Source: Amorphus orientalis
GTDB taxonomy: Bacteria > Pseudomonadota > Alphaproteobacteria > Rhizobiales > Amorphaceae
Assembly (NCBI RefSeq): GCF_030814015.1
Contig: NZ_JAUSUL010000001.1
Span: 1,206,001-1,270,000, forward strand
DNA: 64,000 bases
Direction: 5' to 3'
Made by a program: the position numbers and the translations under genes. Below the pieces are notes generated by a model. It saw nothing but the letters and a program-made list of their open reading frames with translations, ran no database searches and was not told the DNA's origin. Shown piece by piece: positions 39,608 through 49,474 of this stretch. Each line of letters begins with the position of its first letter. Position 1 is the first letter of the stretch.

Positions 39608-40261
39608 ATGCCGCGCAAGAACGAACCCGTCGAACGCCAGTGTCTCGTCAGCCGTGACGTCCGGCCGGTCGAAGAGCTGATCCGGTTCGTCTGCGACCCG
39701 GAGAACCGGGTCGTGGCCGACATCAAGGGAACGCTGCCGGGACGCGGCGTGTGGGTGACGGCGACGCGGGAGGCGGTCGAGACCGCCGAACGCAAGCGGC
39801 TGTTCGCCCGCGGCTTCAAGGCGCAGGTCGTGGTCGAGCCGGGGCTTGCCGACCGCGTCGAGGGGCTGCTGGCAGACCGGGCGCTTTCGTCGCTGGGTCT
39901 GGCGCGCAAGGCCGGCCTGGTCATCGACGGGTTCGCGTCGGTGGAGGCGGCGGTCGCGCGCGAGCCGGTGGTCGCCCTGGTCGAAGCGTCCGACGGGGCG
40001 GAGGACGGACGGCGCAAGCTGCTGCAGGCCGTGACCCGCAGATATGGGCGCAGCGACGCCCTGCCACTTGTGGCGAGTTTCGACGCGACCCAATTGAGTT
40101 TGGCATTGGGCCGCGGTCATGTGATACATGCGTGCCTGAAATCGGGCCGGGCGAGCTCCGGGTTTCTCGAACGTGTGGATCGACTTGAGCGCTTCCGGAC
40201 CGGGGTCGAGGCGAACCGACCCCTGTTCGAGCGGCCCGATTTTGAATATAGCGGACGCTAG
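39608..40261 (+). CDS. YlxR (DUF448) / L7Ae-like RNA-binding protein
   Basis: 217 residues. Residues 1-80 are a YlxR domain (RQCLVSRDVRPVEELIRFV, LPGRGVWVTATREAV), a predicted RNA-binding module also reported to affect RNase P and transcription. Residues about 93-180 read like an L7Ae/L30e ribosomal fold (SSLGLARKAGLVIDGFASVE), giving a fusion typical of the nusA-infB gap in alphaproteobacteria. Its ATG is 55 bases after nusA; GAAGGAG lies rather far upstream (about 14 bases). infB starts 21 bases after its stop. Confidence 0.88.
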   Translation: MPRKNEPVERQCLVSRDVRPVEELIRFVCDPENRVVADIKGTLPGRGVWVTATREAVETAERKRLFARGFKAQVVVEPGLADRVEGLLADRALSSLGLARKAGLVIDGFASVEAAVAREPVVALVEASDGAEDGRRKLLQAVTRRYGRSDALPLVASFDATQLSLALGRGHVIHACLKSGRASSGFLERVDRLERFRTGVEANRPLFERPDFEYSGR

Positions 40262-40282
40262 CCCGCAGGATCGAAGGCAAGT

Positions 40283-43270
40283 ATGAGCGAAACGAAGAAC
40301 ACCGGCGACAAGACTCTGAGCGTTGAGCGCAAGAAGACCCTCTCCCTCCGTCGCGGGGTCGAGCAGGGTACCGTGCGCCAAAGCTTCAGCCATGGCCGGT
40401 CCAAGGCTGTCGTCGTCGAGAAGAAGAAGCGGCGCGTGGTGGTGCCGGGTTCGCCGGAGGCGCGCGCTCAGGAAGCCGCTGCCCAGGAGGCGGCCGCCCA
40501 GGAAGCCGCTGCGCAGGAGGCCGCCGAGGCCAAGGCTGCGGAGGCGAAGGCCGCCGAGGAGAAAGCCGCGCAGGAGGCCGCCGAGGCCCAGGCTGCAGAG
40601 GCGAAGGCCGCTGAAGAGGCGAAGGCCGAGGCCGTGCCAGCGCCGGAAGCCGCGCCGGCCGCGGACCAGGCTCCGGAAGCCGAAGCCAAGGCTGCGCCGG
40701 CCCCCGAGGCCGAAGCCGCCGAGCAGGCTCCGACCGAGACCGCTGCCAAGGAGACCGAAGCGCCGAAGGCTGCCGCCCCCGAGGCGCGCGCGCCGGACGC
40801 CGCGCCGAAGCAGCCTGCGTCCGAGCCCGCGGCCAGACAGACGGCCCGCCCGGCCGAGAAGCCGGCCCCGCAGCGCAGCGGCGGCCGCGACGCCGGCGGC
40901 CGCGCCGAGCCGCGCCGTGACGGCGGGCAGGGTGGCCGTGGCGGCGGCCGCGGTCAGCAGGTCCACCGTACGCTGACGGACGCGGAAGCCCGCGCCCGCG
41001 CCGCCGCGCTCGCCGAAGCGCGGTCCCGCGAGGCCGACGACAAGCGCCGCGCCGAGGAAGAGGTCCGCAAGGAGCGCGAAGAGCTCGAGCGCATCCGCCG
41101 CGAGCAGGCCGAAGAGGCTGAGCGCGCGCGGCTGGAAGAAGAGGCCCGCATCAAGGCTGAGGCCGAAGAAGCGCGCCGCGCCGAGGACGAGAAGGCCACC
41201 GCTTCGGCCGCGGCCGCCGAACCGTCGGAAGCCGAGCGCGGCGAGCGCCGTTCGGGCAAGGCCGACGAGGCCGCGTCGTCCAAGCGCAAGACCCAGGCGG
41301 AGATCGACGACGAGGAGGCCGAGAAGGCCAAGGCGAAGCGCGCCCGCGCGGCGCCCTCCAAGCCGACCCCGAAGGGCGACGACCGCCGGCGGACCAAGCT
41401 CACCATCACCACCGCGCTGGAGGACGACGACGAGCGGGGCCGCAGCCTCGCCGCCATGCGCCGCCGCCGCGAGAAGGAGAAGCGCGCCGCGCAGAGCGGG
41501 CCGCGCGAGAAGATCGTGCGCGAAGTGATCCTGCCGGAGACGATCACCATCCAGGAACTCGCCAGCCGTATGGCCGAGCGGGGCGTGGACGTGATCAAGC
41601 TCCTGATGAAGTCCGGCCAGATGCACAAGATCACCGACGTGATCGATGCGGACACGGCCGAGCTGGTGGCCAACGAGATGGGCCACACCGTCAAGCGCGT
41701 GTCGGAGTCCGACGTCGAGGAAGGCCTGTTCGATCAGCCCGACACCGACGGCGCTCTGGAGCCGCGGGCCCCGGTCGTGACGATCATGGGTCACGTCGAC
41801 CACGGCAAGACGTCGCTGCTCGACGCGCTGCGCAAGGCGAACGTGGTCTCCGGCGAGGCCGGCGGCATCACTCAGCACATCGGCGCCTACCAGGTCGAGC
41901 AGAACGGTCAGAAGATCACGTTCCTCGACACCCCGGGCCACGAGGCGTTCACCGCCATGCGTGCCCGCGGCGCGACCGCGACCGACATCGTGGTGCTGGT
42001 GGTGGCCGCCGACGACGGCGTCATGCCGCAGACCATCGAGGCGATCCATCATGCCCGCGCCGCCGGCGTGCCCCTGATCGTGGCGGTCAACAAGATCGAC
42101 AAGCCGGGTGCGGATCCGAGCCGGGTGCGCACGGAGCTGCTCCAGCATGAGATCGTGGTGGAATCGATGGGTGGCGACACGCTCGAGGTCGAGGTCTCCG
42201 CGCTGAAGCACACCAATCTCGACAAGCTGCTGGATGCCATCATCCTGCAGTCGGAGGTTCTGGAGCTCAAGGCGAACCCGGACCGCGACGCCGAGGGCAT
42301 CGTCATCGAAGCCCAGCTCGACCGCGGCCGCGGCACGGTCGCGACCGTGCTCGTCCACCGCGGCACGCTCAAGGTCGGCGACATCCTGATCGCCGGATCC
42401 GAGTGGGGCCGTGTGCGGGCGCTGATCAACGATGTCGGCCAGCAGGTGAGCGAGGCCGGTCCGTCGATGCCGGTCGAGGTGCTCGGCCTGCAGGGCACGC
42501 CCCATGCCGGCGACCGGTTCGCCGTCGTCGAGAACGAGGCCCGGGCCCGCGAGATCTCCGAGTATCGTCAGCGGGTGCGCCGCGAGAAGGCGTCGGCCAA
42601 GCCGATGGCGCGCGGCTCGCTCGAGCAGATGATGAGCGACCTGAAGGCGGCCGGCACGGCGGAGTTCCCGCTGGTGATCAAGGGCGACGTCCAGGGCTCG
42701 GTCGAGGCGATCATCGGCTCGCTCGAGAAGCTCAACACCGACGAGGTCGCTGCCCGCGTCATCCATTCCGGCGTCGGTGCCATCACCGAATCCGACGTGA
42801 CGCTGGCGGAAGCCTCCGGTGCCGCGATCATCGGCTTCAACGTGCGTGCCAATCCGCAGGCCCGCCAGGCTTCGGACCGCAACGGCATCGAGATCCGCTA
42901 CTACAACATCATCTACAACCTTGTGGATGACGTGAAGGCGGCGATGTCCGGCATGCTGTCGCCGGAGCGGCGCGAGACCTTCCTCGGCAATGCCGAGATT
43001 CTGGAGGTGTTCAACATCACCAAGGTCGGCAAGGTCGCCGGTTGCCGCGTCACCGAAGGCATGGTGGAGCGCGGCGCGTCGGTCCGTCTGCTGCGCGACA
43101 ACGTGGTGATCCACGAGGGCAAGCTCTCGACGCTGAAGCGCTTCAAGGACGAGGTGAAGGAAGTTCAGGTCGGCCAGGAATGCGGCATGGCCTTCGAGAA
43201 CTACCAGGACATCCGTCAGGGCGACCTCATCGAGTGCTACCGGGTCGAGGAGATCGCCCGCACGCTCTAG
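40283..43270 (+). CDS. infB: translation initiation factor IF-2
   Basis: 995 residues. GTPase that places initiator tRNA on the ribosome. The N-terminal 390 residues begin with an IF2-N-like segment ([20 protein letters not shown]) and continue as a long Ala/Glu/Lys/Pro-rich region with [10 protein letters not shown]-type repeats (about 60-200). An Arg/Gly stretch and a charged coiled-coil (about 235-320) follow. A second IF2-N domain (about 415-465) precedes the G domain: GHVDHGKTS near 503, [12 protein letters not shown]. Domains II to IV follow to ARTL. The size and repeat-rich N-terminus are normal for alphaproteobacteria. Confidence 0.97.
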   Translation: MSETKNTGDKTLSVERKKTLSLRRGVEQGTVRQSFSHGRSKAVVVEKKKRRVVVPGSPEARAQEAAAQEAAAQEAAAQEAAEAKAAEAKAAEEKAAQEAAEAQAAEAKAAEEAKAEAVPAPEAAPAADQAPEAEAKAAPAPEAEAAEQAPTETAAKETEAPKAAAPEARAPDAAPKQPASEPAARQTARPAEKPAPQRSGGRDAGGRAEPRRDGGQGGRGGGRGQQVHRTLTDAEARARAAALAEARSREADDKRRAEEEVRKEREELERIRREQAEEAERARLEEEARIKAEAEEARRAEDEKATASAAAAEPSEAERGERRSGKADEAASSKRKTQAEIDDEEAEKAKAKRARAAPSKPTPKGDDRRRTKLTITTALEDDDERGRSLAAMRRRREKEKRAAQSGPREKIVREVILPETITIQELASRMAERGVDVIKLLMKSGQMHKITDVIDADTAELVANEMGHTVKRVSESDVEEGLFDQPDTDGALEPRAPVVTIMGHVDHGKTSLLDALRKANVVSGEAGGITQHIGAYQVEQNGQKITFLDTPGHEAFTAMRARGATATDIVVLVVAADDGVMPQTIEAIHHARAAGVPLIVAVNKIDKPGADPSRVRTELLQHEIVVESMGGDTLEVEVSALKHTNLDKLLDAIILQSEVLELKANPDRDAEGIVIEAQLDRGRGTVATVLVHRGTLKVGDILIAGSEWGRVRALINDVGQQVSEAGPSMPVEVLGLQGTPHAGDRFAVVENEARAREISEYRQRVRREKASAKPMARGSLEQMMSDLKAAGTAEFPLVIKGDVQGSVEAIIGSLEKLNTDEVAARVIHSGVGAITESDVTLAEASGAAIIGFNVRANPQARQASDRNGIEIRYYNIIYNLVDDVKAAMSGMLSPERRETFLGNAEILEVFNITKVGKVAGCRVTEGMVERGASVRLLRDNVVIHEGKLSTLKRFKDEVKEVQVGQECGMAFENYQDIRQGDLIECYRVEEIARTL

Positions 43271-43405
43271 TCCGGGCGTGCCGGTCGGAAGCGGCCGGCT
43301 CTGCCGGGATATGGAACCCCGGCCCGCCGACCGGGCAACGGCCCGATCGGTGGGTAATCGTCAGACTTGCCGTCCGGTCCTTGAGCGTGCGGCCGCTCGC
43401 TGGGG

Positions 43406-44074
43406 ATGTCGATGCTGGACCTGGCTCCGAATTCGGGTGGCAACACGTACCGCGCCCGCCGCTTCGAGCAGTTTCGACCGCTGATCGACGCAGCGCTTGC
43501 CGGGAAGCCGGATGGGGAGCCCTGCCGGATCCTGGATGTCGGCGGTACGGAGGCCTACTGGCAGGCGTTCGGCGCGGATCTTCCGTGGGACCGGATCTCG
43601 GTAACGGTCACGAACCTTACGGCGCCGGAGACATCCAGCCCTTCGATGGTCGCGCTGGAGGCTGACGCGCGGTCGATGCCGCAGTTCGCCGACGAAAGCT
43701 TCGACATCGTGCACTCCAACTCGGTGATCGAGCATGTCGGGCTCTGGCGCGACATGAAGGCGATGGCGGACGAGGTGCGCCGGCTTGCGCCGGCCTATTT
43801 CGTCCAGACGCCGTATTTCTGGTTTCCGATCGAACCGCACGCGCGTACACCGTTCGTGCAGTTCCTGCCGGAGTCGCTGCGCTACCGTCTGTTCATGGCG
43901 CGCCGCTGCGGCTTCTACAAGAAGGCCGAGACCGTCGGGCAGGCGATGGACGCGATCCAGGACGCCCATCTGCTGGATCGACGGCAAATGGAAACGCTGT
44001 TTCCGGATGCGGACGTCGTCAGCGAACGAGCCTTCGGCTTCGTCAAATCCCTGATCGCCATTCGACAGGCCTGA
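43406..44074 (+). CDS. class I SAM-dependent methyltransferase
   Basis: 222 residues. A methyltransferase-11-like Rossmann domain: motif I CRILDVGGTEAYW, an acidic residue at the end of the second strand (NLTAP region), ADARSMPQFADESFDIVHSN as the motif II/post-I region, and VIEHV (EH pair typical of this class). The C-terminal half (FVQTPYFWFPIEPHARTPFV) is not a standard housekeeping methyltransferase. Substrate unknown; relatives occur in sugar and surface-polysaccharide clusters. It interrupts the usual infB-rbfA adjacency. ATG 43406 and ATG 43412 are both possible starts; neither has a strong ribosome-binding site. Confidence 0.78.
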   Translation: MSMLDLAPNSGGNTYRARRFEQFRPLIDAALAGKPDGEPCRILDVGGTEAYWQAFGADLPWDRISVTVTNLTAPETSSPSMVALEADARSMPQFADESFDIVHSNSVIEHVGLWRDMKAMADEVRRLAPAYFVQTPYFWFPIEPHARTPFVQFLPESLRYRLFMARRCGFYKKAETVGQAMDAIQDAHLLDRRQMETLFPDADVVSERAFGFVKSLIAIRQA

Positions 44075-44136
44075 GCCCCGGACACCGGGGCACGGCCCGT
44101 CACAGACAAAAACCTCGAGACTCGAAGTTAGTGCCC

Positions 44137-44523
44137 ATGACCATGTCTCAACGACAGCTTCGCGTTGGCGAACTCGTCCGTCACGCCCTGTCGGACGTCC
44201 TGATGCGGGGCGACGTTCACGGCCTCGCGATGCCTGGCCATCTGATCACGGTGCCGGAGGTCCGCATGAGCCCGGACCTGAAGGTGGCCACGGTTCTGGT
44301 CATGCCGCTCGGCGGCGGCGATCCCCAGGGCGCCGTCAAGGCGCTGGCCGGCAGCCGGCGCGAACTGAAGGCGCAACTGGCCAAGCGCGTGGAGCTCAAA
44401 TTCCTGCCCGATCTCCGGTTCATCGTGGACACGCGGTTCGATGACGACGACCGGATCAACTCGCTGCTGAGCGATCCGGAGGTCCGCAAGGACATCGAGG
44501 ACGACCGGGAGGACGAGGCGTGA
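44137..44523 (+). CDS. rbfA: ribosome-binding factor A
   Basis: 128 residues. KH-fold protein that binds 30S precursors and aids 16S rRNA 5' end maturation. QRQLRVGELVRHALSDVL at the N-terminus and MSPDLKVATVLVMPLG (the KH strand region), LKFLPDLRFIVDTRFDDDDRI near the C-terminus are diagnostic. Three nearby starts exist (GTG 44131, ATG 44137, ATG 44143). The stop overlaps truB's GTG start by four bases. Confidence 0.93.
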   Translation: MTMSQRQLRVGELVRHALSDVLMRGDVHGLAMPGHLITVPEVRMSPDLKVATVLVMPLGGGDPQGAVKALAGSRRELKAQLAKRVELKFLPDLRFIVDTRFDDDDRINSLLSDPEVRKDIEDDREDEA

Positions 44524-45518
44524 GCGACCAACCGTCTGAACTGGAACCGACCGCAGAGGTTCCGGCCCGACAGAAGCGCGGCAAGCCGCCGCGCCGCAAG
44601 CGCGAGATCAGCGGCTGGCTGGTGCTCGACAAGCCGGTCGGTCTGACCTCGACGGAAGCGCTGGGCGCCCTGAAGCGGATTTTCCATCCGAAGAAGGTGG
44701 GCCACGCCGGTACGCTCGATCCGCTGGCCTCCGGACTGCTGCCGATCGCCTTCGGCGAAGCCACCAAGACCGTGCCTTACGTGGTCGACGGCCAGAAGAT
44801 CTACCGCTTCTCGGTCAAATGGGGCGTGGAAACGGACACCGACGACGCCGAGGGCGAGGTGACCGCCACCTCCGATCTGCGGCCGGACCGGGCGGCGATC
44901 GAGGAGGTCCTGGAGACCTTCATCGGCGACATCGAACAGGTGCCGCCCCGCTATTCGGCGATCAAGGTGGCGGGCGAACGGGCCTACGACCTCGCCCGCT
45001 CCGGCGAGGAGGTCGAACTCAAGGCGCGGACCATTTCCGTCTACGACCTCAGGCTGGTCGAGATCCTCAGCGAGGAGGAGGCGGTGTTCGAGGCGGAATG
45101 CGGCAAGGGCACGTACGTGCGGGCGCTCGCGCGCGACATGGGCCGGGCGCTCGGCACCCGCGGCCACGTCTCGAGCCTCCGGCGGCTTGCCGTCGGTCCG
45201 TTCGAGGAGGCCGACATGGTCGAGCTCGACGCCCTGCGCGAGGTCGCGGCCGAAGAGGGCGGCGGCGAAGCCGAACTCGACACCTACCTGCATCCGGTCG
45301 AGACGGCCCTGGACGCCCTGCACGAGGTGACCGTGACGGGAAGCGACGCCGGCCGGCTGCGTCGGGGACAGGCCGTCATCCTCAAGGGACGGGACGCGCC
45401 GCTGTTCGTCGGCGAGGCCTATGCCATGGCCGCCGGCCAGCTCGTCGCACTCGGCGAGGTCGACCGGGGGACGTTCAATCCGAAACGGGTGTTCCAGCAC
45501 ACCGAACGCCGCCGCTGA
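44520..45518 (+). CDS. truB: tRNA pseudouridine(55) synthase
   Basis: 332 residues. Makes pseudouridine 55 in the T loop of tRNAs. Catalytic Asp in GHAGTLDPLASGLLPI, then KTVPYVVDGQKIYRF, the PPRYSAIKVAGERAYDLAR segment, and FEAECGKGTYVRALARDMG. A PUA-like C-terminal part (RLRRGQAVILKG) follows. An N-terminal charged extension of about 25 residues is present (RQKRGKPPRRKREI). GTG 44520 overlaps the rbfA stop (GTGA), so the two are coupled. Confidence 0.95.
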   Translation: MSDQPSELEPTAEVPARQKRGKPPRRKREISGWLVLDKPVGLTSTEALGALKRIFHPKKVGHAGTLDPLASGLLPIAFGEATKTVPYVVDGQKIYRFSVKWGVETDTDDAEGEVTATSDLRPDRAAIEEVLETFIGDIEQVPPRYSAIKVAGERAYDLARSGEEVELKARTISVYDLRLVEILSEEEAVFEAECGKGTYVRALARDMGRALGTRGHVSSLRRLAVGPFEEADMVELDALREVAAEEGGGEAELDTYLHPVETALDALHEVTVTGSDAGRLRRGQAVILKGRDAPLFVGEAYAMAAGQLVALGEVDRGTFNPKRVFQHTERRR

Positions 45519-45736
45519 GCGGCGTCACCGCACCGCGGAGACGGCGTTGATCTGGCGGCCCGAATAGCTTATGTGAACACCGTTCGCCGGGTGGTACCGC
45601 TGCCCGGCCATTTGCCATTGGCGACCGCGCTGGACGACATCCCGGCACGGCCGCGGAAGGACCGGACTTCGGACCGGTCCGCGTAACACAGTAGAGGCGG
45701 GCCGCGCGGCGGTTCGCCGGCCATGAAAGGACGACG

Positions 45737-46006
45737 ATGTCGATCACGACTGAACGCAAGCAGGAACTCATCAAGGAATTCGCGAAGTCCGAAGGCGATA
45801 CCGGCTCGGCCGAGGTTCAGATCGCCATTCTGACCGAACGGATCACCAACCTGACCGAGCACTTCAAGTCCCACGCCAAGGACAACCATTCCCGGCGCGG
45901 CCTCCTGAAGCTGGTCAGCCAGCGGCGTCATCTTCTGAACTATCTGCGGAAGGTGGAAGAAAGCCGCTACCAGGACATCATCAAGCGGCTCGGCATCCGC
46001 CGCTAA
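45737..46006 (+). CDS. rpsO: 30S ribosomal protein S15
   Basis: 89 residues, the exact family length. Binds 16S rRNA helices and starts assembly of the platform. The sequence [15 protein letters not shown]-like region, then [20 protein letters not shown] and [20 protein letters not shown], is diagnostic. GAAAGGACG precedes the ATG. It lies 218 bases after truB, and a strong terminator follows its stop. In many bacteria S15 represses its own mRNA through a leader structure; I could not confirm one here. Confidence 0.97.
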   Translation: MSITTERKQELIKEFAKSEGDTGSAEVQIAILTERITNLTEHFKSHAKDNHSRRGLLKLVSQRRHLLNYLRKVEESRYQDIIKRLGIRR

Positions 46007-46020
46007 GCTTGACGCTCTCA

Positions 46021-46058
46021 CAGGCGCCGACGCCCCGTTGCGATCGGCGCCTGTTTTT
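46021..46058 (+). terminator. intrinsic terminator after rpsO
   Basis: CAGGCGCCGA (46021-46030) and TCGGCGCCTG (46044-46053) form a perfect ten-base-pair stem with a 13-base loop, followed by five T residues. It would separate much of the rpsO transcript from pnp; readthrough or a separate pnp promoter would then be needed. Confidence 0.9.
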
Positions 46059-46173
46059 ATCATCCGGCGTGGGAGGGCCCCGAAGGTCCGGCCGGATGAC
46101 ACCGCCGAAGCGGCAGGCATCCGATGCGGTGTCCCGTTCGGCTCTCAACCGAAAGAACGGAACGCAATCGTGG

Positions 46174-46251
46174 CCATGGGGCAGGATCGCACGGCAAAGG
46201 AGGGGCACCACATGACGGGGCCGCTCCTGTGTCTTGCCGTCTTGCCCGTGG
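46174..46251 (+). promoter_or_regulatory. long imperfect hairpin in the pnp leader
   Basis: Three stacked stems: CCATGGGGCA (46174-46183) with TGCCCGTGG (46243-46251), one bulge; ACGGCAA (46191-46197) with TTGCCGT (46234-46240); AGGAG (46198-46202) with CTCCT (46224-46228). The apical stem covers the ribosome-binding site of the small upstream ORF. The fold ends 36 bases before the pnp ATG. A long leader stem cut by RNase III is how E. coli pnp is autoregulated, so an analogous role is suggested. Confidence 0.5.
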
Positions 46252-46274
46252 TCCGTCGTGCCGTTCGCGCATGA
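46212..46274 (+). CDS. candidate 20-residue upstream ORF in the pnp leader
   Basis: ATG at 46212 is preceded by AAAGGAGGGG (46196-46205), the strongest ribosome-binding site near pnp. It encodes 20 residues ([10 protein letters not shown], then [10 protein letters not shown]), hydrophobic first and arginine-rich last, ending in TGA at 46272-46274, 13 bases before the pnp start. It lies within and after the leader hairpin, so translating it would open that hairpin. It may be a regulatory leader peptide; without conservation data the peptide itself cannot be called real with certainty. Confidence 0.4.
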   Translation: MTGPLLCLAVLPVVRRAVRA

Positions 46275-46287
46275 CGAAAGGAAGACC

Positions 46288-48402
46288 ATGTTTAACGTCT
46301 GCAAGGAAACCATCGACTGGGGCGGCCGCCCGCTGACGCTGGAGACGGGCCGCGTCGCCCGTCAGGCCGACGGCGCGGTGCTCGCCACCTACGGCGAGAC
46401 CACGGTTCTCGCCACCGTCGTCTCCGAGAAGGAGCCGAAGCCCGGCTTCGACTTCTTCCCGCTGACCGTGAACTACCAGGAAAAGGCGTTCGCCGCCGGC
46501 CGCATTCCGGGCGGCTTCTTCAAGCGCGAGGGCCGTCCGAGCGAGCACGAGGTGCTGACCTCGCGCCTGATCGACCGGCCGATTCGTCCGCTGTTCGCCG
46601 ACGGCTACAAGAACGACACCCAGGTCGTCGTGACGGTGCTCTCCCACGATCTGGAGAACGCGCCGGACATGGTGGCCATGGTTGCCGCTTCCGCCGCCCT
46701 GACGCTCTCGGGCGTGCCGTTCATGGGCCCGATCGGCGGCGCCCGCGTCGGCCTCATCGACGGTGAGTTCGTGCTCAATCCGGACGTCGACCGGATGTCG
46801 GAGTCCAAGCTCGATCTGGTGGTCGCCGGCACGGCCGATGCCGTGCTGATGGTCGAATCGGAGGCCAAGGAGCTTTCGGAAGACGAGATGCTCGCGGCCG
46901 TCATGTTCGGCCACAAGGGCTTCCAGCCGGTGATCGACGCGATCATCCGCCTGGCCGAGAAGGGCGCCAAGGAGCCGCGCGAGCACGTGGTTCCGGACAT
47001 GGCGGAGCTTCAGGCCAAGGTGAAGGAGCTTGCCGAGAGCGACCTGCGCGCGGCCTACAAGATCCCGGTCAAGTTCGAGCGTCGCGACGCCATCGCGGCC
47101 GTGAAGGAGAAGGTCGTCGCCGCGCTCTGCTCCGAAGAAGGCGGCTACGCCAAGGAAGCCGTCGGCGGCCAGTTCAAGAAGCTGGAAGCGGCGATCGTCC
47201 GCAACCAGATCCTCGACGACAAGATCCGCATCGACGGCCGCGACCTGGAGACGGTCCGCCAGATCGAATCCCAGGTGGGCATCCTGCCGCGCACCCACGG
47301 CTCGGCTCTGTTCACCCGCGGCGAGACCCAGGCGATGGTCGTGACCACGCTCGGCACCGGCGACGACGAGCAGTTCGTGGACGCGCTGGAGGGGACCTAC
47401 AAGTCCACCTTCATGCTCCACTACAACTTCCCGCCGTTCTCCGTCGGCGAGACCGGCCGCATGGGCTCGCCCGGCCGCCGCGAGATCGGCCATGGCAAGC
47501 TCGCCTGGCGCGCGATCCATCCGGTGCTGCCGCTGCACCACGAGTTCCCGTACACGCTGCGCGTGGTCTCCGAGATCACGGAGTCGAACGGTTCGTCCTC
47601 GATGGCGACCGTCTGCGGCACGTCGCTCGCCCTGATGGACGCCGGCGTTCCGCTGAAGCGTCCGGTGGCCGGTATCGCCATGGGCCTGATCAAGGAAGGC
47701 GACCGCTTCGCGGTGCTGTCCGACATCCTCGGTGACGAGGACCATCTCGGCGACATGGACTTCAAGGTGGCCGGCACCGAGGCGGGCGTGACCTCGCTGC
47801 AGATGGACATCAAGATCGACGGCATCACCGAGGAGATCATGAAGGTGGCGCTGGAGCAGGCCAAGGCCGGCCGGGCGCACATCCTCGGCGAGATGTCCAA
47901 GGCCCTCACCGAGGCCCGCACGGACCTCGGCGAGTACGCTCCGCGCATCGAGGTGATCACCATCCCGGTCGACAAGATCCGCGAAGTGATCGGCTCGGGC
48001 GGCAAGGTGATCCGCGAGATCGTGGAGAAGACCGGCGCCAAGGTCGACATTTCCGACGACGGCACGGTGAAGGTGGCCTCCTCCGACGGCAAGGCGATCA
48101 CCGCCGCGCTGAACTGGATCAAGGGCATCGCCGCCGAGCCGGAAGTGAACGCGATCTACGAGGGCACGGTGGTCAAGACCGTCGACTTCGGCGCGTTCGT
48201 GAACTTCTTCGGCTCCCGTGACGGCCTGGTGCACATCTCCCAGCTGACCAACGGTCGGCCGGAGAAGGTCACCGACGTGGTCAAGGAAGGCGACAAGGTC
48301 TGGGTCAAGCTGCTCGGGTTCGACGAGCGCGGCAAGGTCCGCCTGTCGATGAAGGTCGTCGACCAGGAGACCGGCAAGGAGATCGCCACCGACGCGGCCT
48401 GA
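46288..48402 (+). CDS. pnp: polyribonucleotide nucleotidyltransferase (PNPase)
   Basis: 704 residues. Phosphorolytic 3'-5' exoribonuclease and degradosome component. Two RNase PH domains (about 10-145 and 310-550, with [20 protein letters not shown] and the active-site [14 protein letters not shown]-adjacent KH region), the KH domain (about 555-615, [20 protein letters not shown]) and the S1 domain (about 620-695, [28 protein letters not shown]) are complete. ATG 46288 has AAAGGAAG upstream. It ends the rimP-to-pnp block. It may be controlled by the leader hairpin and upstream ORF. Confidence 0.97.
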   Translation: MFNVCKETIDWGGRPLTLETGRVARQADGAVLATYGETTVLATVVSEKEPKPGFDFFPLTVNYQEKAFAAGRIPGGFFKREGRPSEHEVLTSRLIDRPIRPLFADGYKNDTQVVVTVLSHDLENAPDMVAMVAASAALTLSGVPFMGPIGGARVGLIDGEFVLNPDVDRMSESKLDLVVAGTADAVLMVESEAKELSEDEMLAAVMFGHKGFQPVIDAIIRLAEKGAKEPREHVVPDMAELQAKVKELAESDLRAAYKIPVKFERRDAIAAVKEKVVAALCSEEGGYAKEAVGGQFKKLEAAIVRNQILDDKIRIDGRDLETVRQIESQVGILPRTHGSALFTRGETQAMVVTTLGTGDDEQFVDALEGTYKSTFMLHYNFPPFSVGETGRMGSPGRREIGHGKLAWRAIHPVLPLHHEFPYTLRVVSEITESNGSSSMATVCGTSLALMDAGVPLKRPVAGIAMGLIKEGDRFAVLSDILGDEDHLGDMDFKVAGTEAGVTSLQMDIKIDGITEEIMKVALEQAKAGRAHILGEMSKALTEARTDLGEYAPRIEVITIPVDKIREVIGSGGKVIREIVEKTGAKVDISDDGTVKVASSDGKAITAALNWIKGIAAEPEVNAIYEGTVVKTVDFGAFVNFFGSRDGLVHISQLTNGRPEKVTDVVKEGDKVWVKLLGFDERGKVRLSMKVVDQETGKEIATDAA

Positions 48403-48438
48403 TCGCGACGGTGCCGAGCGATCGGTTGAATTGAGAGG

Positions 48439-48467
48439 CGGCGCTCCGGAAACGGGGCGCCGTTTTT
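48439..48467 (+). terminator. intrinsic terminator after pnp
   Basis: CGGCGC (48439-48444) pairs with GCGCCG (48457-48462), extended by a T-G wobble and two more GC pairs around a GGAAAC loop. Five T residues follow. It lies between the convergent pnp and oxyR genes. Confidence 0.88.
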
Positions 48468-48482
48468 CGTTGGGGGGTAAGG

Positions 48483-49421
48483 TCAGGGAAGGGGCGCCGC
48501 CTGGATCGCCGGGGCGTCGCCGCCCTGGGCCTCGACCGCGCAGCCCTGCAGCACCTCGCCGAGGGCGATGAAGTCGGCCTTGCGGGGCGACGACCGCCGC
48601 CAGACCAGGCCGACGTCGCGTTTCGGGCTCGGCGCGTCGAACCGGAGCAGCTCGATGCGCGGATCGCTGACCTCCGCGCTCATGCTCATCTCCGGCAGGA
48701 GCGTGACGCCGAACCCGTTGGCCACCATCTGCAGGATCGTGGTCAGGCTGGACGCGCCGAACCGCGCCTGCATGTCCGGCCGCACGCCGCGGCAGAACGC
48801 CAGCGCCTGATCGCGCAGACAGTGGCCTTCCTCCAGCAGCAGAAGCGGCGCTTCCGCGACGATCGCCTCGGGTGTCAGGACGGCATGATCGTAGGCGCCG
48901 GCCTGCGCGGCGAGCACGAACGGGTCCTCGAACAGGGTGAGGGATTCCAGCTCCTTCTCCGTCGGCGCGATCGGCAGGGCAACGAGAATGACGTCGAGGC
49001 TCCCGGCGTTGAGCTCGTCCAGAAGCGTGCTGGTGAGGGATTCGCGGATGGAGAGCGCCAGGTCGGGAAAGCGCGCCTGCAGCCGCGGCAGCGCCTTCGG
49101 GAGCACGTAGGGCGCGATCGACGGGATGACGCCGAGCCGCAGCGATCCGGTCAGCACCTCGGCGCGGTGGTGGGCGTGGTCCACCAGATCCCGCGCCTCG
49201 GTGAGGATGCGTCCGCCGCGCCGGGCGATCTCCAGCCCGTCCTCGGTGAGGCGGATGCCCCGGGGCAGCCGTTCGACAAGCTGGAGCCGGAGTTCCTGCT
49301 CGAGCAGGCGGATCTGCTGGGAGAGCGCCGGCTGGGTGACGGCGCATTCGTCCGCCGCCTGACCGAAGTGCCGGTGCCGGGCGAGGGCGTCGAGATAACG
49401 AAGCTGTTTCAGCGTGACCAT
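48483..49421 (-). CDS. oxyR: hydrogen-peroxide-sensing regulator OxyR
   Basis: 312 residues. LysR family: N-terminal winged helix (LKQLRYLDALARHRHFGQAA, then TQPALSQQIRLLEQEL) and effector domain. The two redox cysteines of OxyR are present at Cys201 and Cys210 in GHCLRDQALAFC, at the E. coli spacing (199/208), so it should form the same disulfide on peroxide exposure. It is divergent from katG with a 268-base gap that holds AT-rich dyads. Its 3' end meets pnp across the terminator. OxyR normally activates katG. Confidence 0.93.
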   Translation of the reverse strand: MVTLKQLRYLDALARHRHFGQAADECAVTQPALSQQIRLLEQELRLQLVERLPRGIRLTEDGLEIARRGGRILTEARDLVDHAHHRAEVLTGSLRLGVIPSIAPYVLPKALPRLQARFPDLALSIRESLTSTLLDELNAGSLDVILVALPIAPTEKELESLTLFEDPFVLAAQAGAYDHAVLTPEAIVAEAPLLLLEEGHCLRDQALAFCRGVRPDMQARFGASSLTTILQMVANGFGVTLLPEMSMSAEVSDPRIELLRFDAPSPKRDVGLVWRRSSPRKADFIALGEVLQGCAVEAQGGDAPAIQAAPLP

Positions 49422-49423
49422 TT

Positions 49424-49474
49424 CGATAATTAAAACTAATCGAGCGTCGCATGCAATCGAATTAGAGCTAATTG
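49424..49474. promoter_or_regulatory. candidate OxyR operator between oxyR and katG
   Basis: Two AT-rich dyads, unusual in this GC-rich DNA, lie just before the oxyR start: CGATAATTAAAACTAATCG (49424-49442, imperfect) and AATTAG-AG-CTAATT (49460-49473, perfect arms). Their centres are about 33 bases apart, three turns of the helix. LysR-type regulators bind such paired T-N11-A dyads in the divergent promoter region. The exact OxyR consensus is not matched in full. Confidence 0.5.

Noticed and set aside
39479-43114. 1211-codon open frame on the minus strand across nusA, ylxR and infB
   Set aside because: It is antisense to well-identified genes. Such frames arise from the GC-rich third positions, and its low-complexity Leu/Gly/Arg content mirrors the Ala/Glu repeats of IF-2.
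45519-45736. S15-binding pseudoknot or riboswitch in the rpsO leader
   Set aside because: I looked for a stable alternative hairpin covering the ribosome-binding site and did not find a convincing one by eye.
46060-49452. 1130-codon open frame on the minus strand across pnp and oxyR
   Set aside because: Antisense shadow of pnp and out-of-frame reading of oxyR; no protein-like motifs.
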